Source: RSA11 sp965652565 (GTDB taxonomy: Bacteria; Actinomycetota; Thermoleophilia; Solirubrobacterales; 70-9). Taken from it: 64,000 bases of DNA. A model generated the notes under the pieces. It had not been told where the DNA came from, made no database searches, and was given only the letters and a program-made list of their open reading frames with translations. The stretch lies in the NCBI GenBank assembly GCA_965652565.1, contig CBFGWL010000002.1, positions 33,621 through 97,620 on the forward strand, written 5' to 3'. How positions within the stretch are numbered: the first letter of the stretch is position 1; each line of letters begins with the position of its first letter. Positions 25,131 through 33,720 of the stretch are shown here, in pieces. The translations under genes and the position numbers were made by a program.

Positions 25131-25155
25131 GTTTGCTCATAAACCGGTTCGGGTA
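25131..25155 (+). promoter_or_regulatory. Candidate SigF/SigB-type stress promoter
   Basis: GTTT (25131-25134), 16 nt, GGGTA (25151-25155) matches the actinobacterial SigF/SigB-group pattern GTTT-N15-17-GGGTA. A start near 25163 would give a leader of about 40 nt that carries the AAGGAGGAGAA Shine-Dalgarno site. Inferred by consensus only. Confidence 0.45.
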
Positions 25156-25201
25156 GGTACCCAGCGCCCCCCGAAGCCAACTTCCAAGGAGGAGAAGGCA
25201 G

Positions 25202-27337
25202 ATGCGCTTAGCGCTTCCTGCGTGCCCACGCCTGGGCGCGAAGGTCGGTGTAGCGATGGTGTGTGCGGTCGCCGCCGGGCTCTTCGCACTGAGCCCCGCG
25301 GCCTCCGCTCAAGCGCCGCCGGACGAGCATTTCGAGAAGGTCACCCTGAACGACCGGCCGGGCGAGCCGATGGACCTCGCCGTCCTGCCGGACGGCCGCG
25401 TGCTGCACACGACGCGCGCGGGTCAGGTGTGGCTCCACGACCCGAAGACGGGCGTGAACAGCCTCGCCGCCGAGCTCGACGTCTACGAGCACGATGAGGA
25501 AGGCCTGCAGAGCGTCGCGCTGGACCCAAAGTTCAAGTCGAACAAGTGGGTCTACCTCTACTACTCGCCGCCGCTCGACACTCCCGTGGACGATCCGGTG
25601 ACCCCGGTGAACGAGGGCGACGCTCCGGAGACGGGCGAGCCCGCGGACTGGGAGCCGTATGAGGGCGTCATCCGTCTCTCGCGCTTCAAGCTGCGCCGCG
25701 ACAAGATCGACCTCGACAGCGAGGAGCAGATCATCGACATTCCGGTCGACCGCGGCATCTGCTGCCACGTCGGCGGCGACATCGTCTTCGACGAGCACGG
25801 CAACCTGTACCTCGCGACCGGCGACGACTCCAACCCGTTCCAGTCGGACGGGTACGCGCCGATCGACGAGCGCCCGGATCGCCACCCCGCGTTCGACGCG
25901 CAGCGCAGTTCGGCGAACACGAACGACCTGCGCGGCAAGATCCTGCGGATCAAGCCGAAGCGCAAGGGCGGCGGCTACGAGATCCCGAGGGGCAACCTCT
26001 TCCCGGAAGGGACCGAGAAGACCAGGCCCGAGATCTACGCGATGGGCCTGCGCAACCCGTTCCGCATTGAGGCCGACCAGGAGCGCGGCGTTCTGTATGT
26101 GGCCGACTACTCGCCGGACGCCGGGGAGCCCGACCCCGAGCGCGGGCCCGCCGGCCACGGCAAGTGGCTCGTGCTCGACGAGCCGGGCAACTACGGCTGG
26201 CCCTACTGCGCGACGGCGGAGCTGCCCTACGTGGACTACGACTTCGCGACCGAGGAGTCCGGCGAGCCGTTCGACTGCGCGAACCCCGTGAACGATTCGC
26301 CGCGCAACACGGGCCTCACCGAGCTCCCGCCGGTTGAGCAGCCCGAGGTCTGGTACTCGTACGGGCCTTCGGAGGAGTTCCCCGAGCTCGACGGCGAGGG
26401 GGGCATCGCCCCGATGGCGGGTCCCGCCTACGACTACGACAAGCGCGTCGCCCGCGGCAAGAAGTCGGTGGCGTGGCCGCGCTACTACGACGGCAAGCCG
26501 CTCTTCTACGAGTGGGGCCGCGACACCCTGTTCGCCTTCGATCTCGGCAGGGACTTCTCGGTGAACGCGATCGAGCAGGTCCTGCCCGAGCTCGGCCCGG
26601 CGCGCGGGGAGGACGCCACCCTCGACAACGGCATGGACATCGAGTTCGGCCCGGACGGCGCCCTGTACACGCTCGAGTACGGCGACGGGTACTTCAGCGA
26701 GAACCCGGATGCCCAGCTCGCGCGGATCGACTACATCGGCCCGAACGGCAACCACGCCCCGCAGGTGCAGGTGGCGGCCGATCCGCCGAGCGCGCTCGAG
26801 CCGCCGCTCGAGGTTCAGTTCTCGAGCGAGGGGACGATCGACCCGGACGGCGATTCGCTGCGCTACCGCTGGGACCTCGACGGTGACGGCAAGCTCGACT
26901 CGACGGAGCCGTCGCCGCAGTTCACGTACACGGAGGAGGGCGTCTACCGAGCCACCCTCAACGTGATCGACAAGCACGGGCGCTCGGCGGCGCAGTACGT
27001 CGACGTCATCGTCGGCAACCAGCCGCCGGAGATCGAGTTCCTCGCTCCCGAGGACGGCGCCGAGTTCCAGTTCGGCGACGCGATCGACTTCGAGGTGAAC
27101 GTCACCGACGAGGCCGAGGTCGACTGCAGCTCCGTGCAGGTCCACTACATCGTGGGCCACGACCGGCACGGTCATCCGCAGACGACGGCCAGTGGGTGCT
27201 CGGGCACGATCCAGACCCAGCCCATCGATGGCCACGACCCCTCGGAGGGGAACATCACCGGCGTCTTCGTGGCGGAGTACACCGACCCGGGCGGCCTCAC
27301 GGGCAGCGCCCAGGTGGTGCTCCAGGCCACGGGCTAA
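25202..27337 (+). CDS. Secreted PQQ-dependent sugar dehydrogenase-like propeller with PKD-like domains
   Basis: 711-aa secreted protein. Signal peptide ends near AASA-QAPP (about 36). Residues about 40-520 are the soluble glucose/sorbosone dehydrogenase (GSDH) propeller: DLAVLPDGRVLHTTRAGQVW, DEEGLQSVALDPKF, RGICCHVGGDIVFDEHGNLY, AMGLRNPFR and NGMDIEFGPDGALYTLEYG. About 525-610 is a PKD-type domain (DPDGDSLRYRWDLDGDGKLD), followed by a third beta domain to the end. It probably oxidises extracellular sugars if it binds PQQ, but many homologues lack proven activity. ATG with AAGGAGGAGAA upstream; single-gene unit with a possible stress promoter. Confidence 0.87.
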   Translation: MRLALPACPRLGAKVGVAMVCAVAAGLFALSPAASAQAPPDEHFEKVTLNDRPGEPMDLAVLPDGRVLHTTRAGQVWLHDPKTGVNSLAAELDVYEHDEEGLQSVALDPKFKSNKWVYLYYSPPLDTPVDDPVTPVNEGDAPETGEPADWEPYEGVIRLSRFKLRRDKIDLDSEEQIIDIPVDRGICCHVGGDIVFDEHGNLYLATGDDSNPFQSDGYAPIDERPDRHPAFDAQRSSANTNDLRGKILRIKPKRKGGGYEIPRGNLFPEGTEKTRPEIYAMGLRNPFRIEADQERGVLYVADYSPDAGEPDPERGPAGHGKWLVLDEPGNYGWPYCATAELPYVDYDFATEESGEPFDCANPVNDSPRNTGLTELPPVEQPEVWYSYGPSEEFPELDGEGGIAPMAGPAYDYDKRVARGKKSVAWPRYYDGKPLFYEWGRDTLFAFDLGRDFSVNAIEQVLPELGPARGEDATLDNGMDIEFGPDGALYTLEYGDGYFSENPDAQLARIDYIGPNGNHAPQVQVAADPPSALEPPLEVQFSSEGTIDPDGDSLRYRWDLDGDGKLDSTEPSPQFTYTEEGVYRATLNVIDKHGRSAAQYVDVIVGNQPPEIEFLAPEDGAEFQFGDAIDFEVNVTDEAEVDCSSVQVHYIVGHDRHGHPQTTASGCSGTIQTQPIDGHDPSEGNITGVFVAEYTDPGGLTGSAQVVLQATG

Positions 27338-27369
27338 CTCACATCCACAACCCCTCAGTCCCCCGACGC

Positions 27370-27405
27370 GACGGCGTCCGCCAAGGAACAGGCGGGCGCC
27401 GTTCG
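27370..27405 (+). terminator. Terminator hairpin after the sugar dehydrogenase gene
   Basis: GGCGTCCGCC pairs with GGCGGGCGCC across an 8-nt loop with one G-U pair, and the stem extends outward. It is followed by a short GTTT. Confidence 0.55.
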
Positions 27406-27471
27406 CGTTTCGGTGTGCGAATCGGCCCGGTGGCGCTATGTAGCCTTGCCCGCGCGACTTAAGGAGGCTTG

Positions 27472-28785
27472 ATGGCAGACGAACTGTGGGGCGGCGAGAC
27501 CGCCAAGGCGATCGACAACTTCCCGGTCTCGGGGCAGCGGATCCCGACGCCGGTGATCCGCGCGCTGGGCCGGATCAAGGCGGCGGCCGCGCGGGCGAAC
27601 AAGGAGCTGGGCCTGCTCGACGGCGAGCTCGCCGATCGGATCGCTGCCGCGGCCGACGCGGTGGCGCGCGGCGAGCACGACGACCAGTTCCCCGTCGACG
27701 TCTTCCAGACGGGGTCGGGCACGTCGTCGAACATGAACGCCAACGAGGTGATCGCCAACCTCGCCGGCGATCCCGCCCACCCGAACGACCACGTGAACCG
27801 CGGGCAGTCGTCGAACGACGTCTTCCCGTCGGCCGTCCACCTCGCCGCGCTCGGCGAGGTCACGGACGACCTGCTGCCCTCGATGGAGGGGCTCGCCGAC
27901 GTGCTGAACGCGAAGGCCGGCGAGTACGCCGACCTCGTCAAGTCGGGCCGCACGCACCTCATGGACGCCGTGCCGGTGACCCTCGGCCAGGAGTTCGCCG
28001 GTTACGCCGCGCAGATCACGCTGGGCATCGAACGCGTGCGCGCCACGCTCGGCCGCGTCGGGCAGCTGCCCCTGGGCGGCACCGCCACGGGCACCGGCCT
28101 CAACACGCACGAGCGCTTCGCCGAGCTCGCTCTGCAGCTGATCGCCGATGAGACCGGGCTCGAGGTCTCCCAGCCGCTCGATCGCTTCGAGGCCCAGGCG
28201 AACCGCGACGCGCTGGTCGAGCTCTCCGGCGCGCTCAAGGTCGTCGCGGTCTCGCTGATCAAGATCGCCAACGACCTGGCGCTGATGGGTTCCGGCCCGC
28301 GCGCGGGGCTCGCCGAGCTCCGCCTGCCGGAGCTCCAGAAGGGCAGCTCGATCATGCCGGGCAAGGTGAACCCGGTGATCCCCGAGGTCGTGATCCAGGT
28401 GGGCGATCAGGTGATCGGCAACGACGCGGCGATCACGGCCGCCGGCTCGCAGGGCCAGTTCGAGCTGAACGTGCGCGTGCCGCTGATCGCGCGCAACCTG
28501 CTCGACTCGATCAAGCTGCTGGCCGCCGCCTGCCGCCTACTCAACGAGAAGTGCGTCGCGGGCATCGAGCCGAATCACGAGTCCCTGCAAGCCTACGCGG
28601 AGTCGAACCTCCAGGTGGCGACCGCGCTCAACCCGATCATCGGCTACGACCGCGCTACGGAGATCGTCAAGGAGGCCGCGGCGAGCGGCCGCAACGTGCG
28701 CGACGTCGCCATCGAGAAGGGCGTGGACGCCGACCAGCTCGACGAGGCGCTCGACTACAAGGCGCTCGCGCGCCCGCACGGCTAG
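27472..28785 (+). CDS. fumC: Class II fumarate hydratase
   Basis: 437-aa member of the fumarase/aspartase superfamily, TCA-cycle fumarate-malate interconversion. QTGSGTSSNMNANEV and HPNDHVNRGQSSNDVFP are fumarase-type. The signature loop GSSIMPGKVNPVIPEV combines the fumarase MPGK with an aspartase-like VIPEV, as in several actinobacterial FumC proteins, so fumarase is favoured but aspartate ammonia-lyase is not excluded. The ATG at 27472 is preceded by AAGGAGG at ideal spacing. TAGCCT at 27441-27446 is a likely -10, giving a leader of about 20 nt. Confidence 0.88.
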   Translation: MADELWGGETAKAIDNFPVSGQRIPTPVIRALGRIKAAAARANKELGLLDGELADRIAAAADAVARGEHDDQFPVDVFQTGSGTSSNMNANEVIANLAGDPAHPNDHVNRGQSSNDVFPSAVHLAALGEVTDDLLPSMEGLADVLNAKAGEYADLVKSGRTHLMDAVPVTLGQEFAGYAAQITLGIERVRATLGRVGQLPLGGTATGTGLNTHERFAELALQLIADETGLEVSQPLDRFEAQANRDALVELSGALKVVAVSLIKIANDLALMGSGPRAGLAELRLPELQKGSSIMPGKVNPVIPEVVIQVGDQVIGNDAAITAAGSQGQFELNVRVPLIARNLLDSIKLLAAACRLLNEKCVAGIEPNHESLQAYAESNLQVATALNPIIGYDRATEIVKEAAASGRNVRDVAIEKGVDADQLDEALDYKALARPHG

Positions 28786-28799
28786 GACGGGCCGGCACG

Positions 28800-29774
28800 G
28801 TGGCGCTGGGGGGAGGCAGGCTCGCGCGAATCGCGCTGGGGGCGGCGCTCGCCCTCGGCGCGGTCGCGCTCGCGCTGTTCGTGGCGGCGCGCGGCGGCGC
28901 GGGCGATGCGGGCGCCGCCTTGGTCCAGGCTGACGAGCTGTCGGCGGATCAGGAGCGTGCCGCGCAGGCACGGCCCAGGCGGCGCGAGCTACCGCGCGGC
29001 GGCTACAGCGTGCTGCCGCAGTACCGCCCGATCGGGTTCTACGGCGCGCCGCAGTCGCCCGAGCTCGGCGAGCTCGGGATCGGCTCGCCGGAGAGCGCGG
29101 CCAAGCGCCTGCGCAAGCAGATCAGGCCCTACAAGAAGCTCGCCAAGAAACCGATCTACCCGCTGTTCGAGCTACTGGGCACGATCGCGCTCGCCGGGCC
29201 CGGGAAAGACGGTCTCTACCGCGCGCGCCAGCCGAACCGCATCATCCGCCGCTACGCCAAGGTCGCCCGCGAACGGCGCCTGTACCTGCTGCTCGACATC
29301 CAGCCGGGACGGGCGCGGTTCATCGACGAAGTCAAGCACCTGCGCAAGTGGCTGCGGCGCCCCAACGTCTCGATCGCGCTCGACCCCGAGTGGAACATGG
29401 GCCGCAACGGAGTGCCCGGGAAGCGCATCGGCAGCGTGCACGCGGGCATGATCAACCGGGTCACGCTGTATCTGAACCGGCTCATCCGGCGCCATCGGCT
29501 GCCCGACAAGCTGGTCGTCGTGCACCAGTTCACGGACTCGATGATCCGCGCGAAGCACAAGCTCAAGCAGCGCAGCCGGATCGATCTGGTCCTCAACGCC
29601 GACGGCTTCGGCACCCCGGGGCAGAAGCGCCAGAAGTACAAGGAGCTCGCTCCGCGCAAGGGCTCCTGGAAGCGCCCCGGGTTCAAGCTCTTCTACAAGG
29701 AAGACACGAACTTGATGAGCCCGCGCGAGGTCATGCGGCTGCGCCCGAAGCCGAGCTTCATCGTCTACGAGTAA
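28800..29774 (+). CDS. Membrane-anchored or secreted protein of unknown function
   Basis: 324 aa from GTG 28800, 15 nt after fumC. One N-terminal hydrophobic helix (about 8-32) is a signal anchor or signal peptide. The remainder has alternating beta/alpha segments: KPIYPLFELLGTIAL, RRLYLLLDIQPGRARF, VSIALDPEWNMG, KLVVVHQFTDSMI, IDLVLNADGFGT, FKLFYKEDTNLM. These repeated strand endings with acidic residues (D, E, H) suggest a TIM barrel with a carbohydrate-active or hydrolase function, but I recognise no family. It could be co-transcribed with fumC without a metabolic link. Confidence 0.7.
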   Translation: MALGGGRLARIALGAALALGAVALALFVAARGGAGDAGAALVQADELSADQERAAQARPRRRELPRGGYSVLPQYRPIGFYGAPQSPELGELGIGSPESAAKRLRKQIRPYKKLAKKPIYPLFELLGTIALAGPGKDGLYRARQPNRIIRRYAKVARERRLYLLLDIQPGRARFIDEVKHLRKWLRRPNVSIALDPEWNMGRNGVPGKRIGSVHAGMINRVTLYLNRLIRRHRLPDKLVVVHQFTDSMIRAKHKLKQRSRIDLVLNADGFGTPGQKRQKYKELAPRKGSWKRPGFKLFYKEDTNLMSPREVMRLRPKPSFIVYE

Positions 29775-29788
29775 GGGAGCGCCCGCCC

Positions 29789-29819
29789 GGAACGTTCCCC
29801 GTCGCCGCCAGGTGGGAAC
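29789..29819. promoter_or_regulatory. Palindrome/inverted repeat before ilvA
   Basis: GGAACGTTCC (29789-29798) is a perfect 10-bp palindrome, and GTTCCC (29794-29799) pairs with GGGAAC (29814-29819). The element ends 9 nt before the ilvA GTG. It could be an operator or a terminator of the preceding gene. Confidence 0.35.
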
Positions 29820-29828
29820 CTGTGCGTT

Positions 29829-31046
29829 GTGCCGGCGGTGGACATCGAGGCGATCGAACGGGCGGCGGAGACCGTGGCCGGCGCCGTGCGTCGCACCCCG
29901 GTGCTGGAATCCTCCGGCATCGCGGCGCGCCTGGGCGGCCGGATCGTCCTGAAGGCCGAGTGCCTGCAAGCGACGGGCTCGTTCAAGGTGCGTGGCGCGT
30001 TCGCGGCGCTGGCCGCGCTGGGGCCGGATGAGATCGCGGCGGGAGTCGTCGCGGCGAGCGCGGGCAATCACGCGCAGGGGGTCGCGGCGGCGGCGCGGAA
30101 GGCCGGTGCGCAAGCCGACATCTTCATGCCCGCGGGTGCGCCGCTCGCCAAGATCGAGGCGGTCCAGGAGCTGGGTGCGCGCGTTGATCTCGTGCCCGGG
30201 GGCTTCGCCGAGGCCGAGGACGCGGCGGCCCGGTTCGCGCGCGAGCGCGGGGCCGCGCTCGTCCCGCCGTTCGACCATCCGGCGGTGATCGCGGGGCAGG
30301 GGACCCTGGGCCTGGAGATCGCCGAGCAGGTGCCCGACGCCCGGCTGGCGTTGATCCCGGTCGGCGGTGGCGCGCTCGCCGCGGGGACCGCGATCGCGCT
30401 GAAGTCGCGGCTGCCGGACGTGCGCGTCGTCGGGGTGCGCGCCGAGAACGTCGAGTCGAGCGGCGCGCGGCGGACGATCTGCGACGGCATCGCCGTCAAG
30501 CGCCTGGGTGAGATCACCGGGCCGCTCGTCGCGGAGTGGGTGGACGGGGTCGTCGAGGTGACCGACGACGAGGTGGCCGAGGCGATGGTGCTGCTGCTGG
30601 AGCGCGCGAAGATCGTCGCCGAGGGCGCGGGCGCCGTGGGCGTGGCCGCTCTGCTCGCGGGCAAGGTGGCACCCGCCGGCGACGGCGCCACCTGCGCGGT
30701 GATCTCCGGTGGCAACGTCGACCCGACACGGCTCGCCGAGTGCATCGCGATGGGGGAGACGGCGGCGGGGCGGCGGCTGGTCGTCTCCGTCGTCATGCCG
30801 GACCGTCCCGGCGCGCTCGCCCGGCTGCTTTCCACGGTGGCCGAGCACGGCGCGAACGTCGTCGACGTGGAGCACGTGCGCGAGGGGCTCGACCTGCACG
30901 TGGGGGAGACCGGCATCACGCTCGTTCTGCAGACGCGCGGCCGCGAGCACTCGACGGAGCTCGAGGCGGCGATCGCGCGCGCCGGCTTCGTGCGTCGCCC
31001 CGCGGCGCTGCCATCATCAGTAGCGAGGAATACGAGCGAGAGGTAA
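29829..31046 (+). CDS. ilvA: Threonine ammonia-lyase (threonine dehydratase) with ACT domain
   Basis: 405-aa PLP enzyme deaminating threonine to 2-oxobutyrate for isoleucine synthesis or threonine breakdown. The PLP lysine is K53 in ATGSFKVRGA; SAGNHAQGV binds substrate; IPVGGGALAAG binds PLP phosphate. A single ACT domain covers about 325-395 (VVMPDRPGALARLLSTVAEH). The length and single ACT fit the short IlvA/TdcB-like class. GTG start at 29829 without a clear Shine-Dalgarno site. msrA starts 4 nt after its stop. Confidence 0.9.
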   Translation: MPAVDIEAIERAAETVAGAVRRTPVLESSGIAARLGGRIVLKAECLQATGSFKVRGAFAALAALGPDEIAAGVVAASAGNHAQGVAAAARKAGAQADIFMPAGAPLAKIEAVQELGARVDLVPGGFAEAEDAAARFARERGAALVPPFDHPAVIAGQGTLGLEIAEQVPDARLALIPVGGGALAAGTAIALKSRLPDVRVVGVRAENVESSGARRTICDGIAVKRLGEITGPLVAEWVDGVVEVTDDEVAEAMVLLLERAKIVAEGAGAVGVAALLAGKVAPAGDGATCAVISGGNVDPTRLAECIAMGETAAGRRLVVSVVMPDRPGALARLLSTVAEHGANVVDVEHVREGLDLHVGETGITLVLQTRGREHSTELEAAIARAGFVRRPAALPSSVARNTSER

Positions 31047-31049
31047 GAG

Positions 31050-31565
<516 letters not shown>

Positions 31566-31970
31566 GCGCGCTCGTCCTGCTCGCCGCCGGGTGCGGCGAC
31601 GACGAGGACGAGCCCGCCGACGCGCAGTCGCCTGAGACCACCGAGCTCGAGGTCACGCTCGACCCCGACGGCGACGGCGAGCAGGCGCCTCTTGAGGCGA
31701 CCTTCTCCTGTGGCGAGGGACGCGACGCTGCCGAGGCGGCGTGCGCGGCCCTCGGGCAGCTGCCCGAGAACCCCGGCGCGCCGACGCCGCCGGGCACGGC
31801 GTGCACGGAGATCTTCGGCGGGCCCGACGTGCTCAAGGTGAGCGGCACGCTGCGCGGCGAGCCGATCGACGCCGAGATGACCCGCGCGAACGGCTGCGAG
31901 ATCGAGCGCTTCGAACGGTTCATGCCGCTCATCGCCGAGCTCTTCCCGGACTACGAGCCGGGCTCGGCGA

Positions 31971-32432
31971 TCAGCGGCTAGGTGCCACGGGCCGCGGGTC
32001 GCCGATCCAGTAGCGCGGGCCGGCGCCGCGTTGGCCGGCGCGGTCGCCGGGATTGGCGAGCTGGCAGCGATCGAGCGAGAGGCACCCGCAGCCGATGCAC
32101 TCGGTGAGCCCGTCCTTGAGTCGCTCCAGCTCGGCGATGCGCTCGTCGATCCGTGAGGTCCAGGACGCCGACAGCTTCGCCCAGTCCTTGCGCGTGGGGG
32201 CGCGGTGCTCCGGAAGCTTCTCGAGCTCCTCCCGGATCTCGTCGAGGCTCAGGCCGATCTTCTGGGCGAAGACGATGAACGCGACGCGGCGGATCACCGG
32301 CCGCGGATAGGTGCGGTGCCCGGAGGAGTTGCGCTCCGAGGTGATCAGCCCGCGCTCCTCGTAGAAGCGCAGTGCCGAGGTCGCCACCCCGCTGCGCTCG
32401 GCGACCTGCCCGATCGAAAGCCATTCGCTCAT
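31971..32432 (-). CDS. soxR: Redox-sensitive transcriptional activator SoxR
   Basis: 153-aa MerR-family regulator. The N-terminal HTH (LSIGQVAERSGVATSALRFY) is followed by the coiled-coil dimer helix and the [2Fe-2S] loop C112-x2-C115-x-C117-x5-C123 (CIGCGCLSLDRC), diagnostic for SoxR. In actinobacteria it usually responds to redox-active metabolites rather than driving soxS. The start ATG at 32432 (MSEWLSIG) is chosen because it matches the family N-terminus; an in-frame extension to 32471 exists. Divergent from a RibD-C reductase gene, which may be a target; no perfect SoxR box is visible. Confidence 0.92.
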   Translation of the reverse strand: MSEWLSIGQVAERSGVATSALRFYEERGLITSERNSSGHRTYPRPVIRRVAFIVFAQKIGLSLDEIREELEKLPEHRAPTRKDWAKLSASWTSRIDERIAELERLKDGLTECIGCGCLSLDRCQLANPGDRAGQRGAGPRYWIGDPRPVAPSR

Positions 32433-32593
32433 GACCGCATGAGTCAAGCAGAATCGGTGGCCGGATCTCAAGCGCGGTTGAAGTTGTCCGACGGTGCGCC
32501 CGCTGGGCGGCCGGGTAGTGGAGAGCGATGAGTTCGCCCGGCCCGGTTGGTCCCTACGGGTGCACGCACGAAGCGACGACTGGAGAGGTCTCC

Positions 32594-33190
32594 ATGACGA
32601 AGGTAACCGCGTCGATCACCACATCGCTGGACGGCTGCATCACGGGTCCCGACGACGGCCCCGGGAAGGGCCTCGGCGAGGGTGGCGAGCGCCTGCACTA
32701 CTGGGTCTTCGGAGGGCCCTGGAGCTACGACGGCGAACCCAAGGGCGGGCCCACCGGCGCCGCGCGTGACTTCCTCGAGGAGGCCTCCGCGAGGACCGGC
32801 GCGATCGTCATCGGCCGCTGGATGTACGAGGCCGCGAACCACTGGGGCGATAGGAACCCCTTCGGCGCGCCGATCTTCGTCGTCACCCACCGCCCGGAGG
32901 AGGAGCCGGACACGGGCGAGTTCAACTTCGTGGGCGGCTTCGCCGAGGCGATCGAGCGCGCCCGTGAGGCCGCGGACGGGAAGGACGTCGGGATCGGCGG
33001 TGGCGCCGACGTGATCCGTCAGGGGCTCGCCGCCGGCGTGGTCGACGAGCTTGCGATCATCGTCGCCCCCGTGATCCTGGGCGCCGGCAAGCCGCTCTTC
33101 GACGGCTTCGACGACTCGGTAGACCTCGAGCCCGTGGGTGTCACGGACCTGGGGCTGGCCACCGTCCTCAAGTACCGGGTCGCGAAGTAG
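32594..33190 (+). CDS. RibD C-terminal/dihydrofolate reductase-family protein
   Basis: 198-aa NADPH-binding reductase-like protein of the RibD_C family. VTASITTSLDGCITGPDDGP is the family N-terminus. GAIVIGRWMYEAANHW and DVGIGGGADVIRQGLAAGVV (nucleotide binding) and APVILGAGKPLFDG follow. Substrate unknown; stand-alone members are common in actinobacteria. ATG at 32594 with GGAGAGG upstream. It is divergent from soxR, suggesting redox control. Confidence 0.88.
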   Translation: MTKVTASITTSLDGCITGPDDGPGKGLGEGGERLHYWVFGGPWSYDGEPKGGPTGAARDFLEEASARTGAIVIGRWMYEAANHWGDRNPFGAPIFVVTHRPEEEPDTGEFNFVGGFAEAIERAREAADGKDVGIGGGADVIRQGLAAGVVDELAIIVAPVILGAGKPLFDGFDDSVDLEPVGVTDLGLATVLKYRVAK

Positions 33191-33233
33191 CCCCTTTCCA
33201 CCCTGACCAGTGTTCCGCGGGACGCGGGCGTCG

Positions 33234-33647
33234 TCAGTCCCGCTGCCCCAGGTAGGCGATCAGGCTCGCGAGCGTGGCCGCCACCGCGCAGGCGAGGGCG
33301 ACGTAGGCGCCCCATTCGACCTCGACGACCCGCTCGCCGCCGCCGGGATACGGGCCGTGCAGCGGCCTATCGAAGATGCGGTAGACGACCAGTGCGGTAG
33401 CGAGAGCGCCAGCCGCCAGGGCGACCGCGGGCCTGCCCGCATACAGCGCGAGCGCGACGACGAGGGCGAGCACGAGCAGGGCGACGTCGGTCGCCTCCAG
33501 CAGCTCCCAGGCGCTCGCGGTCCCGAGGTCCTCCGAGGGGTAACCGTCGAACTTGGCTTGGCCGCGGAACCAGGGCGCCGCCATCACGGCAACGAGCCCC
33601 ACCGCGGCGGCTACGCCGCCCGCGCCGAAGACCGAACGCCTGTCCAT
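33234..33647 (-). CDS. Four-helix membrane protein of unknown function
   Basis: 137 aa with four hydrophobic segments (about 8-26, 50-72, 74-90 and 112-132). The loop between the first two carries PWFRGQAKFDGY. No family assigned. The ATG at 33647 has AGGAGGGC about 20 nt upstream and TAGCCT further up as possible -10. Convergent with the reductase gene. Confidence 0.65.
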   Translation of the reverse strand: MDRRSVFGAGGVAAAVGLVAVMAAPWFRGQAKFDGYPSEDLGTASAWELLEATDVALLVLALVVALALYAGRPAVALAAGALATALVVYRIFDRPLHGPYPGGGERVVEVEWGAYVALACAVAATLASLIAYLGQRD

Positions 33648-33720
33648 CGTTACGCCGAGCCCTCCTGCGGACGTCTGGCGACAGGCTACCGCCGCGCGGG
33701 GCGCGTCGTGGCGGCCGGCG

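Noticed and set aside
25066..25165. Possible c-di-GMP (GEMM-I) riboswitch before the sugar dehydrogenase gene (GGCAAA, GACGCCCAGCC, GGTAGGTACC-like pieces)
   Set aside because: The conserved core GACGCAAAGCC has two mismatches, the P1b tetraloop hairpin is missing and the 3' receptor helix is not formed. A promoter (GTTT-N16-GGGTA) lies inside the region, so most of it would not be transcribed.
32433..32593. SoxR box between soxR and the reductase gene (CTCAAG-N5-TTGAAG)
   Set aside because: It is only partly palindromic and has the wrong spacing compared with the 18-bp consensus; too weak to list as a site.
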